This document shows positions 56,690-64,000 of a DNA stretch of 64,000 bases, piece by piece. The DNA lies in the NCBI RefSeq assembly GCF_900100955.1, contig NZ_FNCC01000001.1, forward strand, positions 744,001-808,000, written 5' to 3'. The notes beneath the pieces were generated by a model, which made no database searches, had not been told where the DNA came from, and was given only the letters and a program-made list of their open reading frames with translations. Source of the stretch: Lentzea fradiae (GTDB taxonomy: Bacteria; Actinomycetota; Actinomycetes; Mycobacteriales; Pseudonocardiaceae). The stretch's first letter is position 1. The number at the start of each line of letters is the position of its first letter. A program made the position numbers and the translations under genes.

Positions 56690-58720
56690 TCAGCCCACCT
56701 CGGCACCGAACGGCATACCGGTGACGGGTGCACCGCCCGCCAGCGCGGCGGCCACGGCCGCCGCGGCCGGGGGATAGGCGAGCTCGCCCAGGCCGCCGAT
56801 CGGGGCGTCCGACGCCACGACGGTGACGTCGATCTCCGGGGCCTGGCCGATCCGGGACCAGCGGTAGTCGCCGAACGTCGACTCCACGACGCTGCCTCCG
56901 CGCACGGTGATCTGCGCTCCGAGCACTGTGGACACCGCGTCCACCACGCACCCCTCGACCTGCGCCCGCACTCCCGAAGGGTGCAGGGCCACGCCGACGT
57001 CCACCGCCGCGTGCACGCGCAGCACCCGCCGCGAGCCCGGCTCGGCCACCGCGACCACGGCGATGGCGGAGCCGTAGTCCTCGTGACAGGCGACTCCGCG
57101 AGCGGTTCCGCGCCTGGCCGGTTTCCTCCACTCCGAACGGTCGGCGACGGCGTCGAGCACGCGGTGCAACCGCGAGTCCGCCGGGAGCAGCCCGCGCCGC
57201 AGCGCGATCTGGTCGATGGCCGACCGGGTTCCCAGCTCCGACAGGAAGCACTCCTCCGCGTAGAGGAACTGGCCCGCGTAGACGGCTCGCCAGAACCCGG
57301 TGCGCAGCGGGGCCGGGCGGACGGTGACCGAGACGTCACCCGGGACGGTGTAGGGGAAGTGGTCGCCGCTGGCGCGGATGAGGGCGGGGTTGCCGAAGGC
57401 GGGAAGCACGGTCAGCGGCCAGGTGACGACCTCGTGCGCGCGGCGGACCGGCAGGCCCGCCCCGTCGACCTCCGCGGTGAGGCGGTGCACCGACATCGGG
57501 CGGTAGGAGTCGTGGCGCATGTCGTCCACACGGGTCCACAGCACGGAGACCGGAGCCCCTGCGCGCCGAGAGCAGGCCACCGCCTCCAGCACCGGGTCGG
57601 GCTCCACGCGCCGGCCGAACGACCCTCCGGAGGCCGTGACCTCGACCCGCACCGACGCCGCGGGCAGACCGAGCTGACGGCTGAGCAAGGTCCGCAACCC
57701 GCCGGGGTCTTGAGTCGGAGCCCAGACGCGCACGCCGTCCGCGGTGACGTGTGCGGTCGCGTTCATCGGTTCCATGGGCGCGTGCGCGAGCAACGGCATC
57801 CGGAACACCCGTTGCACACCGGCGACCGGAGCCTGCGCGGGCAGCGCGGCTTCCAGATCGGCCAGCCACGCCCGGCTGTCGGCCTCCGGGGTCCCGCCCT
57901 GCCACGTGACGCGCAGGGCGTCACGGCCGCGCAGCGCCTGGTGGGTCTTCCTGGCGATCACGGCGACACCGCCCTGACCGTCGGCGGGGGCGTTGAGGGT
58001 CACGACGTCGACGACACCGGGCAGCGCGCGGGTCGCGGCGTCGTCGACGGTCGCGGGCACGGCTCCGAGCCACGGCGGGCGTGCGACGACCGCCACCAGT
58101 CCGCCGGGTGGGCGGGCGTCGATGCCGTAGCGCGTGCGGCCGGTGACGACGTCCCGTGCGTCCACCCGTCCGTCACGGGTCTTGCCGAGCAACCGCCACC
58201 GCTGCGGCGGGGTGAGCTCGACGGGCACGGTGGCCGGGTCGAGGGCGGCGGCCGCTGGGACGAGCGCGCGGTAGGGCAGCCTGCCTCGGCGGGGGTGGTG
58301 CACCGCGCCGTCGCGCGCGGCGCATTCGGCCGCCGCAACCCGCCAGCGTTGCGCCGCCGCGGTGACCAGGAGGCACCGTGCTGTCGCCGCCGCCGTGCGG
58401 ATGGGGACGGACATCTGGCGCACGGAGGTCGAGTTCGCCACCGTCTGCGGGCCGTACTTCTCCGTGTCTCCCGGGGCTTGCTCCAGCGCGACGTCCTCGG
58501 CGCCGACGGCGAGCTCCTCCGCCACCATGAGTGCCATCACGGTGCGCACGCCTTGGCCCGTGTCGGGTCGCGGCACCGTCGCGGTGATCCGTCCGGCGGC
58601 GTCCAGGCGCACGAAGACGTTCGGGGTGAGACCACCGGCGGCTGCCAGTGCCGGCACGGGAACCGCCACGACCAGGGCGGCGACACCGCTGCCGCGCAGG
58701 AAGGTCCGCCGGTCGATCAT
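56690..58720 (-). CDS. Molybdenum hydroxylase large subunit (isoquinoline 1-oxidoreductase beta-like, IorB type)
   Basis: The 676-residue protein has a twin-arginine signal (RRTFLRGSGVAALVVAVPVPALA), so it should act outside the membrane. Molybdopterin-binding motifs include TVPRPDTGQGVRTVMALMVAEE and TASGGSFGRRVEPD, and the final GLGELAYPPAAAAVAAA holds the catalytic Glu of this family. It would oxidise an aldehyde or N-heterocycle, passing electrons to the 2Fe-2S subunit. It is somewhat shorter than typical IorB (about 730-770). ATG overlaps the small-subunit stop (ATGA). Confidence 0.88.
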   Translation of the reverse strand: MIDRRTFLRGSGVAALVVAVPVPALAAAGGLTPNVFVRLDAAGRITATVPRPDTGQGVRTVMALMVAEELAVGAEDVALEQAPGDTEKYGPQTVANSTSVRQMSVPIRTAAATARCLLVTAAAQRWRVAAAECAARDGAVHHPRRGRLPYRALVPAAAALDPATVPVELTPPQRWRLLGKTRDGRVDARDVVTGRTRYGIDARPPGGLVAVVARPPWLGAVPATVDDAATRALPGVVDVVTLNAPADGQGGVAVIARKTHQALRGRDALRVTWQGGTPEADSRAWLADLEAALPAQAPVAGVQRVFRMPLLAHAPMEPMNATAHVTADGVRVWAPTQDPGGLRTLLSRQLGLPAASVRVEVTASGGSFGRRVEPDPVLEAVACSRRAGAPVSVLWTRVDDMRHDSYRPMSVHRLTAEVDGAGLPVRRAHEVVTWPLTVLPAFGNPALIRASGDHFPYTVPGDVSVTVRPAPLRTGFWRAVYAGQFLYAEECFLSELGTRSAIDQIALRRGLLPADSRLHRVLDAVADRSEWRKPARRGTARGVACHEDYGSAIAVVAVAEPGSRRVLRVHAAVDVGVALHPSGVRAQVEGCVVDAVSTVLGAQITVRGGSVVESTFGDYRWSRIGQAPEIDVTVVASDAPIGGLGELAYPPAAAAVAAALAGGAPVTGMPFGAEVG

Positions 58721-59187
58721 CGCGCCTCCCGCATGATCCGGCTCGCCCTGCGGACCGCGGCGCGGATGCGCGGGTAGGTGCCGCAGCGGCACACGTTGTC
58801 GCGCAACGCTTCTTCGATCGCCGCGTCGTCCGGGTCGGGGTCGCGGGCGAGCAGCGCCGCCGCGGCCATCACCTGTCCCGGCTGGCAGTAGCCGCACTGC
58901 GCGACGTCGAGCTCGCGCCACGCCCGCTGCACGGGGTGGTCGCCGTCGCGGGACAGGCCCTCGATCGTCGTGATCTTCGCCTTGGTGGAGTCCTCGACCG
59001 TGCGGGAGCACACGCGGGCCGCTTGACCGTCCACATGGGACGTGCAGGCGCCGCACAGGCCGACTCCGCAGCCGTACTTGACCCCGGTCAGGCCCAGCTC
59101 CTCGCGGAGGGCCCAGAGCAACGGGGTGTCGCCCTCCACCTCGACCTCGTGTCGTTCACCGTTGACGCGCAACAGGTATCGGGCCAC
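58717..59187 (-). CDS. [2Fe-2S] small subunit of molybdenum hydroxylase (IorA type)
   Basis: The 156-residue protein has the plant-type ferredoxin cluster C40, C45, C48 and C60 (YGCGVGLCGACTS) and the second cluster C98, C101, C133 and C135 (CGYCQPGQVM, NVCRCGTYPRI) of xanthine-oxidase-type small subunits. It transfers electrons from the large subunit. GTG at 59187 has AGGAGG 8 bases upstream. No FAD subunit is encoded, as expected for IorAB-type enzymes that pass electrons to cytochromes. Confidence 0.93.
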   Translation of the reverse strand: MARYLLRVNGERHEVEVEGDTPLLWALREELGLTGVKYGCGVGLCGACTSHVDGQAARVCSRTVEDSTKAKITTIEGLSRDGDHPVQRAWRELDVAQCGYCQPGQVMAAAALLARDPDPDDAAIEEALRDNVCRCGTYPRIRAAVRRASRIMREAR

Positions 59188-59204
59188 CTCAGGTCCTCCT
59201 GATT

Positions 59205-59297
59205 TGCTCAGTCCGCTGAACATAGCGACGCTCGCGCGGACCGGCAAGGAATTGTTCAGCACGCTGAACATCCGCATAATGCTCAGCGTGCTGAACA
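59205..59297. promoter_or_regulatory. Three near-identical 18-base palindromic operators
   Basis: TGCTCAGTCCGCTGAACA (59205-59222), TGTTCAGCACGCTGAACA (59253-59270) and TGCTCAGCGTGCTGAACA (59280-59297) share the dyad TG(C/T)TCAG-N4-CTGAACA. They fill the divergent promoter between the hydroxylase operon and a membrane protein gene. Spacings are 48 and 27 bases. The third site covers the first codons of the plus-strand gene if it starts at 59279. They are probably MarR binding sites. Confidence 0.8.
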
Positions 59298-60277
59298 ACG
59301 TGCGGCCGTCCACTCGCCGTGTCCTGCTCTGGGGAGCGGTGGCGAGCGCGCTGCTCACCGCCGGGGTGTGGCTGCTCGGCCAACGGCTGCACGGGGTCAC
59401 GTTGCTGCCGGACCAGGGCGCGTCCTGGTACTACTGGAAGCTGTCCGATCCGACCTTCTGGACCAGGGCGTCCGCCTGGTTGGGCTACGCGGCGCACCAA
59501 CTGGTGTCGTGGGGGCTGATCTACCACGCCCAGACCCGCGTGCGCCGGTACACGAGCGGCCTGCACCGCCTCAACGTCGCCGCGCTCGCGCTCAACGCCG
59601 GTTTCATCGCGCTGCACGCCTTGCAGACGCAGTTGTTCTACGACAGTCTCGCGCAGGACGTGTCCATCTTCAGCTCGCAGGGCTCGGTGGTGCTGCTGCT
59701 CGTCGTGGTCCTGCTGATGGAGAACCGCCGCCGCGGCCTGCTGCTCACCTGGAGGGCGCCCATCTCGGCGGAGGTCGTCGGGTTCGCCCGGCGCTACCAC
59801 GGCTACCTGTTCAGCTGGGCGGCGATCTACACGTTCTGGTACCACCCGATGGAGTCGTCCAGCGGGCACCTCATCGGCTTCTTCTACATGTTCCTGCTTC
59901 TGGTGCAGAGCAGCCTGATGTTCACCGCGGCCCACACCAACAGGTGGTGGACGCTGACGCTGGAAGTGCTCGTCGCCGTGCACGGCACGCTGGTCGCGGT
60001 GATGAACTCCGGTCCCGGCGGCGCCTGGCCGATGTTCCTGTTCGGCTTCGTGGCGGTGTTCGTGCTCACCCAGATGCACGGCGTCGGGCTGAGCACGGCG
60101 GCACGGTGGTGGATCGGCGGGGTGGTCGTGGTCGCGGTGCTCGGGGTCTACTCGTGGCGGGGGTTCGGCAGGATCGACGAGGTCGCGCGCATCCCGGTGA
60201 TCGAGTACCTGCTCGTCGCGGTTCTCGCCCTGCTGCTCTGGGCCGGTGTCCGGCTGGCCGGTCTCGTCAGGCGGTGA
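59279..60277 (+). CDS. Multi-pass membrane protein of unknown function
   Basis: The 332-residue protein has about eight hydrophobic helices, including VLLWGAVASALLTAGVWLLG, LALNAGFIALHALQTQLFY, VVLLLVVVLLMENRRRGLLLTW, FFYMFLLLVQSSLMFTAAHTN and WWIGGVVVVAVLGVY. Several His and Trp residues lie in or near helices (YHGYLFSWAAIYTFWYHPMESSS), compatible with quinone or haem contact, but no motif is certain. It is divergent from, and shares operators with, the molybdenum hydroxylase operon, so it could be its membrane electron acceptor (inference). The start could also be GTG 59300, which would leave the third operator upstream. Confidence 0.7.
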   Translation: MLSVLNNVRPSTRRVLLWGAVASALLTAGVWLLGQRLHGVTLLPDQGASWYYWKLSDPTFWTRASAWLGYAAHQLVSWGLIYHAQTRVRRYTSGLHRLNVAALALNAGFIALHALQTQLFYDSLAQDVSIFSSQGSVVLLLVVVLLMENRRRGLLLTWRAPISAEVVGFARRYHGYLFSWAAIYTFWYHPMESSSGHLIGFFYMFLLLVQSSLMFTAAHTNRWWTLTLEVLVAVHGTLVAVMNSGPGGAWPMFLFGFVAVFVLTQMHGVGLSTAARWWIGGVVVVAVLGVYSWRGFGRIDEVARIPVIEYLLVAVLALLLWAGVRLAGLVRR

Positions 60278-60363
60278 GTCCGGCCCGCAGCGGCCTCCGT
60301 CGCACCACGGCCGTGCCCGGTGCCTCGATCAGCCTGCTGCCCGTCTGCCGCGTGGCCGGGCGA

Positions 60364-60397
60364 ACGGGCTCGGCCGGGGAGTTCCAGCCGAGCCCGT
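60364..60397. terminator. Bidirectional terminator between convergent genes
   Basis: ACGGGCTCGGC (60364-60374) and GCCGAGCCCGT (60387-60397) form a perfect 11-base stem with a 12-base loop between the membrane protein (plus) and the 738-residue protein (minus). Confidence 0.75.
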
Positions 60398-60428
60398 CGA
60401 TCGTGCGGCAGATCTCCGAAGCGTGCTT

Positions 60429-62645
60429 TCAGTTGTAGCGGCTCCAGTGCGGGGGCTTGCTGCCGGCCGGGACGGCGGTCTCCAGGTGGGCGCGGAGGCC
60501 GAACTCGCCGCCGTTGCCGCGCGGGCCGCCCGCCGTCGGGTTCGTCGCCGAGACCCACTCGCCCCACAGCTCGTCACCGGACGCGCCGTCGGCGACGAAC
60601 AGGAACGTCGAGGTGAACGGGTGGTACCACTTGCCGGGCACGTGCGTCCCGTTCTCGGTGTACCCGGCGGCGTCGACCGTGCGGGCGGACCACTTCTTCT
60701 GCGAGGCGGGGCCGTCCTCCGGCCCGATCCTCGCCGGCCTGTCCGGCGTGAACCGGTACTGCTCGTCGCCGTCGTCGCCGTACGCGGTGAGCTTGCCCCA
60801 CAGGTTGTCGACGCGGACCTCCATCTTGTCGATCCCGCCGTCGACGTTCTTGAACTGGTGGATGGGGATGCCCTTGTCGGTGCGGGTGGGCAGGCCCGCC
60901 AGGTTGCCGGGGGGAGTGGTGTCCTCGAACTCCCAGTCCGGCAGGAAGATCCGGCCCTCCAGCTCCTCCCGGTTGCCCGTGTCGAGCCCGGTGGTGTAGA
61001 CGCGGGCCCACAGGAACCGGCGGCCCGCCTCCTCCTCCGGCTCGGAGGTGAGCAGCGAGATGACCGAGTGGCCCTCCTTGGTCCGCGTCGGGACCTCGTA
61101 CTCGGCGGTGGTGGCACCACCGGGCGCCAGCGGCGTCGCGTCGTGGCCCGCGAGGTACACGGCCTGGATCTCCGCCGCCAGGTCGGCGCCGGAGTAGACC
61201 TCCGCGGCGGGCGTCAGCGGGAGCATCACGAAGATCTTCCGGACGATCGCGGTGATCACGGGCGTCAGGAAGTCCGTGACGCTCAGCGCCTTGTTGGTGA
61301 AGTCGAGCGTTCCCTCGACGATGCTCAGCGGGTCCCGCACCGTCGCCTGGATCGCGTCCAGGGTCTGCTCGGGGATGGCGGCGAGCCTGGCGGGGACCTT
61401 CCTCAGCTCGGCCTGGATGCTGCCCAGACCGGAGGTGAACCTGGCGACGACCTGGTCGACCCACCCGTCGACGTCGTTTCCGCCGGGGTACATGGCCGCG
61501 TTGAGCGCGTCCAGGAGGTCACCGGCCTTGTTGGCCTCCTCGGTGGCGAGCCACTTCTTCGCCAGCTCGATCCTCGCGTCGAAGAAGCCGTCGACGACGG
61601 AGAGGATGCCCGGCTTGATCAGCAGGCTCCAGCCGGGCACCTCGCCCAGCCCGATTCCGGCGGTGTTCACGATCGCCGCCACGAGCGCCTTCTGGTCGCC
61701 CGCGAGCTTCTTGGCGAGGTCCAGCGGCTGGAGCTTGGCGAAGACCGCCGCCTTGCCGTGCTCCGACTTGAACATCTCGACCATCACCCGGCGGTAGAGC
61801 GACCGGCCCGCCATGACGGCCCACGGCTTCACCCCGGAGACCGCCGTGATGGCGATCTTGGTGTACGGCTCCGGCACCTCGCCGCCGAGGGTCAGCGCCA
61901 GCTCGGTGAGGCTGTCCGCGATGCCCAGCAACCTTTCCAGGACGTTCGGGTCGGCGTTGACGTTGATCGCCTTGATCGCGATGTCCACACTGGAGCTCGT
62001 GACCGAGTGCGCGATCTTGGTGACGGACGTCGACGTCGAGGTGACCTCGTCCATGAACTTGGCCTGGACGCTCTTGTGCTCGTCGAGGACGGCGCGCAGC
62101 TTCGTCTCGTCGTGCGTGGACAACACCTTGGTGGTCCACTCCTCGTACTTCTTGATCTGGCTTTCGAGACTGCTCTTCTTGACGTAGAGCGAAAGCGCGT
62201 CCTTCTTCGCCGACACCAGTTCCTTGGAGTACGTGATGTGCTCGTGGTCCTGGAGCTTGTCGACGGCCGTCCTCAGCGCGGACAGCAGCTCCTTCTGCGT
62301 GGCCAGCACGGCGAGGTTCATGTTGACGACTTGCAGAACCTCTTCGCGTTCCTTTCTGATGGCGGCGGACAACCCTCCCCGCGCTCCGCCGGGGCCCTGG
62401 GACGGGACCTGGGCGAGGGCGTTGGCGACGTGCCCCTCGACCTGGGGGCTCACCGCGACGGCGGCCATCATCTGGTTGACCAGGCCGGGGACGTTCGCGG
62501 GCTGGGGGGCACCTGCCTCCGCGAGCGCGACCGCGGCCTGGGCCTCGACGGCCTGGCCGATCTGCTCCCTGTTGCGGTGCAGGAAACTGGCGAGGCTCTG
62601 GCGCAGCGACTGCTTGGCGCCGGACTTGTCCTTGTTCTCAGGCAT
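60429..62645 (-). CDS. Large leaderless protein of unknown function (738 aa), candidate toxin or eCIS cargo
   Basis: I do not recognise this protein. Residues 1-250 are helical with likely coiled coils (REEVLQVVNMNLAVLATQKELLSALRTAVDKL, KSSLESQIKKYEEWTTKVL). Residues 250-500 are helical with amphipathic and hydrophobic stretches (ALVAAIVNTAGIGLGEVPG, TPVITAIVRKIFVMLPLTP). Residues 520-738 are beta-rich and polar (GRRFLWARVYTTGLDTGN, TSTFLFVADGASGDELWG). There is no signal peptide, no clear transmembrane segment and few Cys. The helical-then-beta layout recalls pore-forming toxins, but no motif proves it. It is 12 bases downstream of the repeat protein gene on the same strand. Confidence 0.6.
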   Translation of the reverse strand: MPENKDKSGAKQSLRQSLASFLHRNREQIGQAVEAQAAVALAEAGAPQPANVPGLVNQMMAAVAVSPQVEGHVANALAQVPSQGPGGARGGLSAAIRKEREEVLQVVNMNLAVLATQKELLSALRTAVDKLQDHEHITYSKELVSAKKDALSLYVKKSSLESQIKKYEEWTTKVLSTHDETKLRAVLDEHKSVQAKFMDEVTSTSTSVTKIAHSVTSSSVDIAIKAINVNADPNVLERLLGIADSLTELALTLGGEVPEPYTKIAITAVSGVKPWAVMAGRSLYRRVMVEMFKSEHGKAAVFAKLQPLDLAKKLAGDQKALVAAIVNTAGIGLGEVPGWSLLIKPGILSVVDGFFDARIELAKKWLATEEANKAGDLLDALNAAMYPGGNDVDGWVDQVVARFTSGLGSIQAELRKVPARLAAIPEQTLDAIQATVRDPLSIVEGTLDFTNKALSVTDFLTPVITAIVRKIFVMLPLTPAAEVYSGADLAAEIQAVYLAGHDATPLAPGGATTAEYEVPTRTKEGHSVISLLTSEPEEEAGRRFLWARVYTTGLDTGNREELEGRIFLPDWEFEDTTPPGNLAGLPTRTDKGIPIHQFKNVDGGIDKMEVRVDNLWGKLTAYGDDGDEQYRFTPDRPARIGPEDGPASQKKWSARTVDAAGYTENGTHVPGKWYHPFTSTFLFVADGASGDELWGEWVSATNPTAGGPRGNGGEFGLRAHLETAVPAGSKPPHWSRYN

Positions 62646-62657
62646 GGTGGTTCCTCC

Positions 62658-63701
62658 CTAGGCCGAGGCGTCGTCGGCGGTGAACTGCTCTTCCAGAACC
62701 TCCACGAGGATCTGCTGGATCTCCTCGGCGGTGAGCTCGGCCGCGCCGGGCACCTCCGCGATGGCCTCGGCGAGACCGGGCACGATCGTCTCCTCCAACA
62801 GGGTCTGGACGATCGTCTCGGTCGCCCCGGTTTCGGTCAGCGTCTGGATCACCTGGGCGTGGTCGTCCGCACCGCCCCCGGCGGCGGTGACGATGCCGTA
62901 GGCGGCGAGGAACTCGGTGCGGGCGGGGATGTCCTGGCTTTCGGCGTGGGAGAGGAGCTCTTCGACGCGGCGGGTGAGCTCGGTGGCTCCCGCGGGTTCT
63001 TCGCTTGCCCAGTAGCGCATTCCCTGGGCGAAGTCGGCCCAGGTGGGTTCGGTGCCGTCCCAGCCGCCCGCCCACTTCGTGAGGTAGGCGCCCCAGAGGG
63101 ACTCGTCGAACGGCTCCTCCGCGGCGGCGGTGACGATGCCGTAGGCGGCGAGAAATTCGGTGCGGGCGGGGATGTCCTGGCTTTCGGCGTGGGAGAGGAG
63201 CTCTTCGACGCGGCGGGTGAGCTCGGTGGCTCCCGCGGGTTCTTCGCCTGCCCAGTAGCGCATTCCCTGGGCGAAGTCGGCCCAGGTGGGTTCGGTGCCG
63301 TCCCAGCCGCCCGCCCACTTCGTGAGGTAGGCGCCCCACATCGCCTCGTCGAACGGCTCCTCCGCCGCCTGGGCCACCGGCTGGTTCTCGCGGTACTTCG
63401 TCAGCACCGCCGAGACCACCGCGCCGCGGGAGTCACCCGCGAGGTCGACGACGACCTCCATGGGCGTCATCACCGACCTCATGTACGCCTCGAACGCGTC
63501 GCGCTCGGCGCTGGTGAGGTCGGTGGCCTTGCCCGACAACGAGCTCCAGTAGCCGCTCCAGTCCGGCGGTGACCCCCCGTTGTCGTCGACCGCGTCGTGG
63601 TAGCACTCGCTGATCAGCCGGAACCAGTTCTCCGCCCGGCCCTCCTCGGCGATTCCCGGCGCGATGATCGCGCCCACGGTCACTGCGTCGTCAAGGGACA
63701 T
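62658..63701 (-). CDS. Acidic protein with duplicated 81-residue module, unknown function
   Basis: The 347-residue acidic protein (ATG at 63701 after GAGAGGA) has an N-terminal domain of about 110 residues (AENWFRLISECYHDAVDDNGG, AFEAYMRSVMTPMEVVVDLAGD). Two almost identical 81-residue modules follow (each with WGAYLTKWAGGWDGTEPTWA and TELTRRVEELLSHAESQDIP), and then an acidic C-terminus (ELTAEEIQQILVEVLEEQF). It has no signal peptide. It is the first gene of a two-gene unit with the 738-residue protein. I know no family for it; roles as chaperone, immunity or adaptor for the larger protein are possible. Confidence 0.65.
   Translation of the reverse strand: MSLDDAVTVGAIIAPGIAEEGRAENWFRLISECYHDAVDDNGGSPPDWSGYWSSLSGKATDLTSAERDAFEAYMRSVMTPMEVVVDLAGDSRGAVVSAVLTKYRENQPVAQAAEEPFDEAMWGAYLTKWAGGWDGTEPTWADFAQGMRYWAGEEPAGATELTRRVEELLSHAESQDIPARTEFLAAYGIVTAAAEEPFDESLWGAYLTKWAGGWDGTEPTWADFAQGMRYWASEEPAGATELTRRVEELLSHAESQDIPARTEFLAAYGIVTAAGGGADDHAQVIQTLTETGATETIVQTLLEETIVPGLAEAIAEVPGAAELTAEEIQQILVEVLEEQFTADDASA
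62881..63366 (-). repeat. Two-copy 243-base tandem duplication
   Basis: Copy 1 at 62881-63123 and copy 2 at 63124-63366 differ by only a handful of bases, mainly at the far ends (for example AGGAAC versus AGAAAT near the left end). The unit is 81 codons, so the frame is kept. The high DNA identity implies recent duplication or gene conversion. Confidence 0.9.
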
Positions 63702-64000
63702 CGTGTTTCCTCTCGGCTCACTCCGGGGGCGGACGGCCTCCCACGGGTGGCGGGGTCGTGCCCCGTCACCTGCCCTGCGGACGCGATACCGGCGTCCGCA
63801 GCCGAAAATAGGGCGAACGGGACGGTGCCGGGAGGCAGCGGCGGACACATCCGCAGCCGGTCGGAAGTGCCCGTGGGGAAAGGGGAAAGCGCATTCGAGG
63901 GCAACCACCCCGTCCCTGGGACTGTCCGCCGTTCGGCTGCGACGCCTCGCCCGGCCGGACGGCGGAAGCCGCCGCACGCTCCCATCCGGGTCCACTGAGG
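63702..64000. promoter_or_regulatory. Upstream region of the repeat-protein gene with sheath-like element
   Basis: No gene is supported in these 299 bases. On the minus strand GTTGCCCTCGAATGCGC (63905 down to 63889) matches the element upstream of the eCIS sheath gene apart from a short internal insertion there. It lies about 190 bases before the ATG at 63701. Confidence 0.4.

Noticed and set aside
60246-63572. A 1108-codon open frame on the plus strand
   Set aside because: It is antisense to two better-supported minus-strand genes, has biased Arg/Gly/Asp composition and no family-like sequence. Long antisense frames are expected at this GC content.

Overview
The window reads as chromosome of a high-GC filamentous actinomycete, most likely of the family Pseudonocardiaceae (Saccharothrix/Actinosynnema/Lentzea-like). 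The basis is the codon bias (G or C at nearly every third position), GTG/TTG starts, ATGA/GTGA translational coupling, small actinomycete-specific families (DUF6292-, DUF5994- and DUF6307-like, recalled from memory), a LAxTG-type sortase signal and the SARP- and PucR-type regulators. No rRNA, tRNA, CRISPR array or intact insertion sequence was seen.

Region 1 (1-16.1 kb) is a biosynthetic gene cluster of type II PKS/fatty-acid-synthase character. A partial flavin hydroxylase is divergent from a tightly coupled plus-strand operon: ketoreductase, ACP, FabZ-like dehydratase, GcvT-like folate protein, a fused KS-CLF, nitroreductase-like protein, flavoprotein, epoxide-hydrolase-like protein, FabD-like acyltransferase, two incomplete-looking AcpS-type proteins, a SnoaL/monooxygenase/zinc-finger fusion, an alpha/beta hydrolase, a beta-helix protein and a three-gene ABC exporter. 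A very large hairpin closes it. The product is not recognised.

Region 2 (16.2-22.6 kb) holds small actinomycete-specific genes, an acetyltransferase, a desaturase and two broken genes: a transglutaminase with an in-frame TAG and an AI-2E-type permease with two frameshifts. Region 3 (23.3-31.9 kb) carries secreted xylan-degrading enzymes (GH10-CBM2 and GH43-CBM6), a flavin halogenase-like enzyme with a clear promoter, a secreted lytic transglycosylase, a PucR-type regulator and a LuxR-type regulator.

Region 4 (32.0-55.3 kb) is an extracellular/cytoplasmic contractile injection system (eCIS) locus. On the minus strand, in transcription order from 51.3 to 36.2 kb, are sheath, tube, tail-assembly protein, a DUF6760-like small protein, a 1243-residue DUF4157 protein, two more tube-like proteins, LysM baseplate protein, Vgr-like spike, gp25, baseplate J, tail protein I and a zinc-ribbon/proline-rich membrane protein. 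A second membrane protein (minus) and a SARP/BTAD-NTPase regulator (plus) follow. Divergently, a DUF4255 cap protein is coupled to a 1057-residue LASTG cell-wall protein. No AAA+ ATPase and no tape measure are visible.

Region 5 (55.7-64 kb) has a STAS-like protein and a molybdenum hydroxylase operon (IorA/IorB-like) with a downstream MarR regulator. That operon is divergent from a membrane protein across three near-identical palindromic operators. Last comes a two-gene unit of unknown, leaderless proteins, the first with an 81-residue tandem duplication. Upstream of this unit lies a sequence shared with the eCIS sheath promoter region, so it is a candidate co-regulated cargo or toxin module.
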